Shown here: positions 5,423 through 11,399 of the stretch, in pieces
Numbering within the stretch: the stretch's first letter is position 1
How the letters are laid out: each line of letters begins with the position of its first letter
DNA from: an uncultured Bacilli bacterium
Lineage (GTDB): Bacteria; Bacillota_I; Bacilli_A; RF39; UBA660
Assembly: GCA_905235875.1 (NCBI GenBank)
Contig: CAJONL010000140.1
Coordinates: forward strand, 1-11,399
Reading direction: 5' to 3'
Length of the DNA stretch: 11,399 bases
Program-made: the position numbers and the translations under genes
The notes under the pieces: generated by a model
The model's input: only the letters and a program-made list of their open reading frames with translations
Database searches by the model: none
What the model was told of the DNA's origin: nothing

Positions 5423-7258
5423 TTATTTCTTAAAAATACAATCTAACTTTTCTTCGATTTGACTTTTACTAAATGGTTTTGCAATATAAGTTGAAAATCC
5501 TTCACTAATATATTTACTTTCAGATCCTGCTACCGCATCAGCAGTAAGTGCTATTACTGGAACTGCAAATTCTTTATCTTCTTTTAATTTAATTAATGCT
5601 TCTTCACCATTCATATTAGGCATCATTATATCCATTAAAATTAAATCATATTTATTATTTTTAACTTTTTCTATTGCCTCAATTCCATCATAAGCTTCAT
5701 CTATATCAAATTTAAAATCCTCAAGCGCCTTTCTAGCAACTTTTATATTTAATTTATTATCATCTACAATTAAAACATGTTTCTTACCATAACTCTTCTT
5801 TTTACTTCTAGTAGTTTTATTTTCTTTTAATTCTTTTTCAGCTTCAAGTTTACTAATTTTTTGTGGAAGATTTACTTTAAATATTGAACCTTTTCCATAT
5901 TTACTTTGAACATTAATATTACCACCAAGCATTTCTACTAATTTTTTAGTAATTGCAAGTCCAAGTCCTGTACCTTCAATTGTAATATTCTTATCAATAT
6001 CTAATCTCTCAAATTTATCAAATAATTTAAGGACATCATCACTTTTGATTCCAATACCAGTATCTTTTACTGTAATAATTAAATTAGATATATCGCCTTT
6101 ATTAATGCAATCAACTGAAAGACTTACTTCACCTTTCTCAGTATATTTAATAGCATTAGAAAGTAAATTATTAATTATTTGTTTTACATGAATCTTATCT
6201 CCATATAGTTCATAAGGAATATCTTCACAAATATTTATATTAAATTTTATTGGTTTTATACCTATTCTTGTAGAAAGTATTTTAGATAAGCTATTTATAG
6301 TTTCACTAGGGTTATAAACAGTTTCTACAATTTCCATCTTCTCACTTTCTATTTTATTTATATCTAATATATTACCAACTATTTCAAGAAGTGTATTAGA
6401 TGCTTCTAGAATATCAGTAGAATCTTCAATTACTTCTTTAGGTATTTTCTTTTCATATTTTTTTATATCTTCTGATAAACCTACTATAACATTAAGTGGA
6501 GTTCTAATCTCATGTGACATACTAGATAAAAAATCACTTTTAGCCCTATTTGCTTTTTCTGCATGGTTTTTAGCAATAGTTACTTCATCAAGCATCTTAA
6601 CATCTGGATTTTCAATAGTATGAAACATAATAAAGGCTATAAATATAAATATTGGATTTAAAATATAATTTAAAGCAGGATTAATAACAATTGCACCAAT
6701 TCCAATCGAACCCAATACTATGAATATATAAAGTGGAATATATTTTTTACTAGTTAAATTCTTATGATTTTTAATAACACAAACTATTTGAGTAATAAAT
6801 CCTATTGCAAAAACAGAATATGCAAACATAATTGCAGCACCACCTGCTTCTGCACCGGTATCACTTACTTTGACATCAATAGGAAGTAAAATAACTATTA
6901 ATGTACAAGCAATGTTAATAATATTAAATATTTGTGTTAAAAGTTTTTCATCTATTCTTTCTCTAAATGAAATGTTTAAAAAATAAATAGTAAGTATTGA
7001 TATCCAAAGCATTAAACTAATTACATAAACTTTATTAAATAAAGCAACTACTACTTCACTAAAGTTAAATACTCCTGATACTGCAAGTCCTAAAAGAAGA
7101 CCACTTAAAGATATTAAGATATTAACAATCAAAAACTTTTTATATGTTTCATCTTCAAATTTATGTAATCTTTTTTTACTAAAAAATATAATAGTTGTAG
7201 AAATTATTATTAAAAATGCATAAATGTTAATTAATAAAAACCCCAAAATATTGTTCAT
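5423..7258 (-). CDS. Membrane hybrid histidine kinase (7TM - HisKA - HATPase - receiver)
   Basis: A 611-residue sensor kinase. The N-terminal quarter has about seven hydrophobic segments (near 5-26, 42-62, 77-95, 109-126, 142-162, 175-194, 199-215), a 7TM-type sensor with no large outside domain. It likely senses a membrane or small hydrophobic signal (inference). HisKA carries SHEIRTPLN with phospho-His249. The ATPase domain has N box (QIINNLLSNAIKYT), G1 DTGIGI, F box FDKFERLD and G2 GTGLGLAI. After a basic linker comes a receiver with Asp500-Asp501, phosphoacceptor Asp543 (LMDIMMPNMNG), Thr573-type residue and Lys594. ATG 7258 is chosen over an upstream in-frame TTG (7273), because GGAGTG (7271-7266) lies seven bases before it. 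The gene sits 32 bases after the ligase and 36 before HPt, between the two in one operon. All catalytic residues look intact. Confidence 0.93.
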   Translation of the reverse strand: MNNILGFLLINIYAFLIIISTTIIFFSKKRLHKFEDETYKKFLIVNILISLSGLLLGLAVSGVFNFSEVVVALFNKVYVISLMLWISILTIYFLNISFRERIDEKLLTQIFNIINIACTLIVILLPIDVKVSDTGAEAGGAAIMFAYSVFAIGFITQIVCVIKNHKNLTSKKYIPLYIFIVLGSIGIGAIVINPALNYILNPIFIFIAFIMFHTIENPDVKMLDEVTIAKNHAEKANRAKSDFLSSMSHEIRTPLNVIVGLSEDIKKYEKKIPKEVIEDSTDILEASNTLLEIVGNILDINKIESEKMEIVETVYNPSETINSLSKILSTRIGIKPIKFNINICEDIPYELYGDKIHVKQIINNLLSNAIKYTEKGEVSLSVDCINKGDISNLIITVKDTGIGIKSDDVLKLFDKFERLDIDKNITIEGTGLGLAITKKLVEMLGGNINVQSKYGKGSIFKVNLPQKISKLEAEKELKENKTTRSKKKSYGKKHVLIVDDNKLNIKVARKALEDFKFDIDEAYDGIEAIEKVKNNKYDLILMDIMMPNMNGEEALIKLKEDKEFAVPVIALTADAVAGSESKYISEGFSTYIAKPFSKSQIEEKLDCIFKK

Positions 7259-7290
7259 AATATCACACTCCAAATTCTTTTTATTATCTA

Positions 7291-9321
7291 CTATTTATTA
7301 TTTTTACTTCTTTTTCTAACTTTTGATCTATTCTTAAATATATCTATTCCTTCAATAGCAACATTAGTTTGATTTAAAACAACGTTAATCTCATCTCCAG
7401 ATAATTCTTCACTTTCTATAGATTTATAATTAATTTTTCTCATTTTATTAAGTGGCATTTCCCGTCTTATCTTGAACTTAGCAGGTATCTGTCTAGGATC
7501 TAAATCTGGATTAGAAATCATCGTATTATTTACAATATCAGAAATCACATCAATTTCATCCATACTTTTTCCTTCCTCAGTTAAAGTTATATGACATATT
7601 GGCATTACTCCACATTTTACTTCATCATAGTATGGCACAATTACAGCATTTTCCACATACTTATTTTTTTCAAGTTCAGGTTCAATTAAATATGGTCTAA
7701 CATTATAGCCATCTTGTCTTATAAAACCACGATCTCCTCTTCCTCTTGAATAAAAGATTCCATCTCTATCCATAAATCCCCTATCATCTGTTCTAAGATA
7801 CATTTTATCATCATTAGGCATTTTTTGAAAGATTACTTTTCCAGGAGGAGCAAAAATTCCATCAGTAAGTTGTCCTCCACTTATAACAATTTCACCCTCA
7901 AGTTTTTCCATATTATCCTCTAATTTTAATGGAATTAATTTATCTTTAATATCAGGATCAACAATTGAAATAGTAGTACCAGGAAGCGGTATTCCAATTG
8001 AACTATCCCTTTTGTAATCATCCTTGGCATAAGCGGCACCACCTGCTGTCTCACTTAGTCCATATCCTTGTTCTAGATGAGCCATGCATTTATGTTCTTT
8101 TAAAAACTTATTAAATTCTCTTTCATCTTCTGGTTTCATTGCAGAACCGCCATAGAATACTTTAGTTATAAATGACAAATCCATATCTCTTAATCCTGAA
8201 TTTTTTACCATAGCCATTAAAAATGCAGGAGTAGACATAATAACATTTGGTTTAAGCCTTAATATTAAATATTCAAAATTATTAAGCGGAAACTCAGGAG
8301 CATGAATATTAACACCACGACTAAAGTACGTTTGAAGCCCATTATTAATTCTTCCAAAGGCTGCAAATCCAGGAAGAAAATGAAGAACGGTTTCTCCTTC
8401 ATTAGGTCCAAGCCCTCCCATGTCACATTGATAAAAAGAAGAAACAATTGCTTTATTAGTAAGTGTTACAGGTTTAGGAATAGCTCCACTAGTACCTGAA
8501 GTATGCCCAATATAAGCAATTAAATTTGGATCATTTATAATTTCAAAATGAGAATTTTCACATTCTCTAGCTAAATCATCATAATTATAAATATTAAGAG
8601 GTGAACTTTTTATCATTTCTTTTAAATATACATTACTTTCATCAAATGACTTTAAAGTAGTAATAATTCTTTTTAACTCATCTATAGTAACATTGTTAGA
8701 AACAAGTTTTTTCCCTTGTTCAAGTCTTTTATAATTCAAAATATCTTTTGCATACTCAAAAAGGCCATTATCATCCATACTACTAGTAATATCTAAAAGG
8801 ATTAAATCTTCAATTCCTAATTCTTTTAATTCATTTTCAATTGGTTTAATCATACTAGCATATGCCTGATTAATTGTTATAATATGCTTTATGTCATATC
8901 CATGCTCTATAGCTTTTTCTTTTTCAGCTTTAATCATATTGAAAAGTTTATGACTACTTGCAATAACATCTAGTCCAGGCATTGGATCTGCATAATTAAT
9001 AGAAGCTCCTAGTTGGTTTGCACCAAGCATAATATAATCATCTTCTGGCATGTTAGGTACTAAACTTAGAATAATATCTTTCTTTTTAACTCCTAATTGA
9101 TCTAAAACCCTAGAAGCATTATCAGCCTTATAAAAAAGTTCTTCATAAGTTAAAATTTTATTAAAATAAACTGATGAAGGCATACTCATACGCGATATAT
9201 TTCTATTTTTTAAAACCTCTACCAAGTTTTTGTTTAAAATAACCTCTTTATATTCTCTTCCCTCATAATATTTCATCCAAGGTTTATCAATATGAGGATA
9301 ACCTGTTTTTTTACTCTCCAT
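7291..9321 (-). CDS. AMP-forming acyl/aryl acid ligase (ANL superfamily)
   Basis: A 676-residue adenylate-forming enzyme that should activate a carboxylate with ATP and pass it to CoA or a carrier protein; the substrate cannot be told. Motifs: A3 GHTSGTSGAIPK (272-283), GGSAMKP (391-397), A5 QGYGLSET (418-425), A7 YLRTDDRG (508-515), A8 GRGDRGFIRQDGYNV (527-541) and A10 PLNKMRKINYKSI with Lys629 as probable catalytic lysine, where the usual Gly-Lys reads Arg-Lys. Extra features are a roughly 100-residue charged insert before A3 (about 150-255) and a basic C-terminal tail (NRSKVRKRSKNNK). No carrier domain is fused and there is no signal peptide. ATG 9321 has AGGGAGG (9334-9328) six bases upstream. 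It is first gene of the signalling unit, 32 bases before the kinase, suggesting that its product or substrate is linked to the sensed signal (inference). Confidence 0.88.
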   Translation of the reverse strand: MESKKTGYPHIDKPWMKYYEGREYKEVILNKNLVEVLKNRNISRMSMPSSVYFNKILTYEELFYKADNASRVLDQLGVKKKDIILSLVPNMPEDDYIMLGANQLGASINYADPMPGLDVIASSHKLFNMIKAEKEKAIEHGYDIKHIITINQAYASMIKPIENELKELGIEDLILLDITSSMDDNGLFEYAKDILNYKRLEQGKKLVSNNVTIDELKRIITTLKSFDESNVYLKEMIKSSPLNIYNYDDLARECENSHFEIINDPNLIAYIGHTSGTSGAIPKPVTLTNKAIVSSFYQCDMGGLGPNEGETVLHFLPGFAAFGRINNGLQTYFSRGVNIHAPEFPLNNFEYLILRLKPNVIMSTPAFLMAMVKNSGLRDMDLSFITKVFYGGSAMKPEDEREFNKFLKEHKCMAHLEQGYGLSETAGGAAYAKDDYKRDSSIGIPLPGTTISIVDPDIKDKLIPLKLEDNMEKLEGEIVISGGQLTDGIFAPPGKVIFQKMPNDDKMYLRTDDRGFMDRDGIFYSRGRGDRGFIRQDGYNVRPYLIEPELEKNKYVENAVIVPYYDEVKCGVMPICHITLTEEGKSMDEIDVISDIVNNTMISNPDLDPRQIPAKFKIRREMPLNKMRKINYKSIESEELSGDEINVVLNQTNVAIEGIDIFKNRSKVRKRSKNNK

Positions 9322-9355
9322 AACATACCTCCCTGTATTTTAATAATAACATATT

Positions 9356-9384
9356 ATTTAATTTTTTAAAATAAAATATGTCAA
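9356..9384 (-). promoter_or_regulatory. Candidate promoter of the ligase-phosphorelay operon
   Basis: On the minus strand a perfect TTGACA -35 (9384-9379) is followed after 17 bases by TTAAAT (9361-9356), a four-of-six match to the -10 consensus. It lies between the trpS terminator and the ligase ribosome site, the only gap where the operon could start. The region is so AT-rich that other -10 choices (TATTAT) exist. Confidence 0.5.
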
Positions 9385-9392
9385 ATAACGTC

Positions 9393-9421
9393 AAAAAAAG
9401 AAGATAAAACATTTATCTCCC
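9393..9421 (-). terminator. Rho-independent terminator of trpS
   Basis: On the minus strand GGGAGATAAA (9421-9412) pairs with TTTATCTTCT (9408-9399), including two G-T pairs, across a TGT loop, followed by a T-run (9399-9393). The trpS stop codon (9415-9413) is inside the first arm. Confidence 0.8.
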
Positions 9422-10393
9422 AAGTCCTACTTTTTCTTTAACTTCTAAAAACTTATTTTCTGCCATTTCTAAAGTCTTATTTTTTCCAGCATCTAATATT
9501 TTATCAATAATATCACTGTTTAAGTATTCATAATATTTATCTTGAATACCTTTTATTTTATCTACAACCAAATCAGCTACTTCATTTTTAAAACTACCGT
9601 AATTAAACCCAGAAAATTTTTCTTCAATTTCTTCATAGTTTAATCCAGACAATGAAGAATAAATATTAATTAAATTAGAAATCCCAGGTTTATTTTCCAT
9701 ATCAAATTTAATACTCATTTCACTATCAGTAGTTGAACTCATTATTTTTTTTCTTACTACCTCAATTGAATCTAAAAGACTTATAACTCCTTTCTTAGAC
9801 TCACTAGATTTACTCATCTTATGCACTGGATCGCATAAATCCATTATTTTTGTTCCTTCCTTTCTAATAAGAGGTTCAGGAACTGTAAAAGTATCCCCAT
9901 ACTTTTTATTAAATCTAATAGCAATATCACGAGCAAGTTCTACATGTTGTTTTTGATCAATACCTACAGGAACATAATCAGTATCATATAAAAGGATATC
10001 ACTAGCCATTAAAACTGGATATGTAAAAAGTCCGGCTGAAAAATTCTTGTTCTTTAATGATTTATCTTTAAACTGAGTCATACGAGATAATTCTCCAAAA
10101 TAAGTATTACATTCAAGAATCCAAGATAAATTAGTATGATAAATATTATCAGATTGAATAAAAATTGTATTTTTATTAGGATCTATACCACATGCAAGAT
10201 ATAAAGCAACTAAACTTCTTATATTTTTCTTCAATTCCTTAGGATCTTGCCCAACTGTAATCGAATGTAAATCTGCTATAAAAATGTAACTATCATATTC
10301 ATCTTGATATTTTACCATTTGCATAATTGAACCTATATAATTACCTAGTGTAATAACACCAGTTGGTTGAAGACCAGTTAAAACTTTTTTCAT
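9413..10393 (-). CDS. trpS: Tryptophanyl-tRNA synthetase
   Basis: Class I aminoacyl-tRNA synthetase that charges tRNA-Trp; cytosolic homodimer; 326 residues, the usual bacterial size. It begins with the family hallmark MKKVLTGLQPTG. The HIGH-like signature is TLGNYIG (15-21) and the KMSKS loop is intact (182-186, within KMSKSSESKKG). Other family blocks are IADLHSIT, TYPVLMASDILLYDTDYVPVGIDQKQH in outline and the late helical region. An upstream ATG (10405) overlaps the GGAGG site; the ATG at 10393, five bases after GGAGG (10403-10399), gives the family's normal N-terminus and is used. It is a single-gene unit with own promoter and terminator. I saw no T-box leader (no AGGGTGG-type antiterminator sequence), though T-boxes often control such genes in Firmicutes. 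Confidence 0.97.
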   Translation of the reverse strand: MKKVLTGLQPTGVITLGNYIGSIMQMVKYQDEYDSYIFIADLHSITVGQDPKELKKNIRSLVALYLACGIDPNKNTIFIQSDNIYHTNLSWILECNTYFGELSRMTQFKDKSLKNKNFSAGLFTYPVLMASDILLYDTDYVPVGIDQKQHVELARDIAIRFNKKYGDTFTVPEPLIRKEGTKIMDLCDPVHKMSKSSESKKGVISLLDSIEVVRKKIMSSTTDSEMSIKFDMENKPGISNLINIYSSLSGLNYEEIEEKFSGFNYGSFKNEVADLVVDKIKGIQDKYYEYLNSDIIDKILDAGKNKTLEMAENKFLEVKEKVGLGR

Positions 10394-10452
10394 AATATCC
10401 TCCATTTATTTAAATTTTATATTATGTTAAATAATACTTATTAATTATTAAC

Positions 10453-10482
10453 ATTTTATCACTTTTTCACTATTAAAATCAA
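10453..10482 (-). promoter_or_regulatory. Promoter of trpS
   Basis: On the minus strand TTGATT (10482-10477), an 18-base spacer and TAAAAT (10458-10453) preceded by TGA, an extended -10. Transcription would start near 10446 and leave a leader of about 53 bases, too short for a T-box. Confidence 0.55.
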
Positions 10483-10534
10483 TATAAGTACAAAATATAA
10501 AAGAAATACTTCCAAAATTTAAAAAATATATCAC

Positions 10535-10562
10535 TTGCATATAAATAATCTATATTTATAAT
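10535..10562 (+). promoter_or_regulatory. Promoter of the helicase gene, immediately before its ATG
   Basis: TTGCAT (10535-10540), a 16-base spacer and a perfect TATAAT (10557-10562). With the usual six to seven bases from -10 to start, transcription begins near 10568-10570, one to three bases before the ATG at 10571. No Shine-Dalgarno sequence exists in the gap. Confidence 0.6.
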
Positions 10563-10570
10563 TAAATAAT

Positions 10571-11399
10571 ATGAACAATAAATATAGTAATAGACAATTA
10601 GATATAATAAAAGATAATAGTAAATATACTTTGGTATGCGCCGGAGCTGGAACAGGTAAAACTACTACTATTATAGGAAAAATAAATTATTTAATAAAAC
10701 ATTATAATATAAAAGAAAAAGAGATAATATGTATTACTTTTACTAATGAAGCAGTAGATAATTTAAAGAAAAAATTAAAAGAGTATAATTATATTATTAA
10801 TTGTTATACATTTCATAAATTTAGTCTAAATATACTTAAAAACAATTACAAGTCAATTATAAGTAACAATTATTTAGATTACGTAATAGATGAATTTTTT
10901 AATAGCATTTATTATAACAGTACTTATTTAAAACTTACTTTAATATATTTTAAAATAACTTTTAACAATAAAAATTATAAAAACAAATATAGAAAAATTA
11001 AAAAAAGGTTAATTGATGATTTAAAAATAATAATTAAAAGGTTTATAGAACTATTAAAAACAAAAGGATATACTTATGAAAACATAAATATATTTTATAA
11101 TAAAGAAAAACAAAAGAATAATAAGGCATTACTATTAATTATAATGTATATATATCTAACATATGAAAAGGAATTAAAAAGTACAAAAAGTATCGATTTT
11201 AATGATATGATTAATTACAGTATAGAATATATCAAAAATAATAGTATTAACACTAAAACCAAATATTTAATAATAGATGAATTTCAAGATACATCTGATA
11301 AAAAATTTGAGTTAATAAAAGAATTTCAAAAAAAAACTAATTGTAATATTTTTGCAGTTGGAGATGATTTTCAATCTATTTATAGATTTACCGGTTGTA
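10571..11399 (+). CDS. UvrD-family (helicase IV-like) superfamily 1 DNA helicase, 5' part only
   Basis: ATP-dependent 3'-5' DNA translocase or helicase of the UvrD/Rep/HelD group, presumably in DNA repair or replication restart. The 276 visible residues cover the first RecA-like domain: Q-motif-like NRQLDII (7-13), Walker A AGAGTGKT (24-31), motif Ia TFTNEAVDNL (56-65), Ib TFHKF (80-84), DFNDM (209-213), Walker B DEFQD (236-240) and motif III GDDFQSIYRFTG (264-275). The form GDDFQSIYRF rather than GDDDQSIYRFRGA resembles E. coli helicase IV (HelD) more than UvrD/PcrA, so I give no symbol. Between Ib and Walker B lies a Lys/Asn/Tyr-rich insert (about 95-205) in the place of subdomain 1B. The frame is open to the window edge. 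ATG 10571 has no Shine-Dalgarno; see the promoter just upstream. Confidence 0.88.
   Translation, partial: MNNKYSNRQLDIIKDNSKYTLVCAGAGTGKTTTIIGKINYLIKHYNIKEKEIICITFTNEAVDNLKKKLKEYNYIINCYTFHKFSLNILKNNYKSIISNNYLDYVIDEFFNSIYYNSTYLKLTLIYFKITFNNKNYKNKYRKIKKRLIDDLKIIIKRFIELLKTKGYTYENINIFYNKEKQKNNKALLLIIMYIYLTYEKELKSTKSIDFNDMINYSIEYIKNNSINTKTKYLIIDEFQDTSDKKFELIKEFQKKTNCNIFAVGDDFQSIYRFTGC

Noticed and set aside
8265..8499. Short frames on both strands inside the ligase gene
   Set aside because: They are out-of-frame shadows of the A3-A5 region of an intact ligase gene.
560..10393. Alternative genetic code (TGA = Trp) because no gene here ends in TGA
   Set aside because: All tryptophans checked in FeoB, the kinase, the ligase and TrpRS are TGG and no in-frame TGA is seen; absence of TGA stops among about ten genes is not surprising at this base composition.
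10394..10570. T-box riboswitch upstream of trpS
   Set aside because: No AGGGTGG-like T-box sequence and too little leader; the promoter candidate leaves only about 53 bases.

Overview
The window is very AT-rich bacterial DNA with strong Shine-Dalgarno sites of the AGGAGG/AGGTGAT type, short intergenic gaps and a CIRCE heat-shock operator. This points to a low-GC Bacillota (Firmicutes) lineage, plausibly an uncultured gut member; I cannot name genus or family. Every tryptophan codon I checked is TGG. All stops seen are TAA or TAG, with no in-frame TGA, so the standard bacterial code fits and a Mollicutes-type TGA=Trp code does not.

Left part (1-2457). The 5' part of a dUTPase gene (dut) runs leftward off the window edge. 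Divergent from it is a feoAB ferrous-iron uptake operon reading right, with overlapping genes. The FeoB has a cysteine-rich pore region in place of the classical gate motifs. A bidirectional terminator separates feoB from the leftward genes.

Middle part (2459-4574), all on the minus strand. There is a single Hsp20 chaperone under a CIRCE/HrcA-type operator that contains the -35 box, then an unrecognised 175-residue protein with its own promoter. Next is an Amidase_3-LysM protein with two peculiarities: its zinc and catalytic residues are replaced, and an in-frame TAA cuts the second of three 144-bp LysM repeats while the rest of the frame stays open.

Signalling block (4618-9321), minus strand, in transcription order: an AMP-forming (ANL) ligase, a seven-TM hybrid histidine kinase with its own receiver, a stand-alone HPt protein and a stand-alone CheY-like receiver. 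The kinase, HPt and receiver together contain every step of a His-Asp-His-Asp phosphorelay, but no DNA-binding or enzymatic output domain is encoded here. A promoter candidate lies before the ligase and a strong terminator after the receiver, so the four genes look like one transcription unit.

Right part (9393-11399). Tryptophanyl-tRNA synthetase (trpS, minus strand) has its own promoter and terminator. Divergent from it is the 5' part of a UvrD-family, helicase IV-like helicase. Its perfect -10 box sits so close to the ATG that the mRNA may be leaderless. No intergenic stretch exceeds about 180 bp. I saw no RNA genes, insertion sequences or CRISPR arrays.
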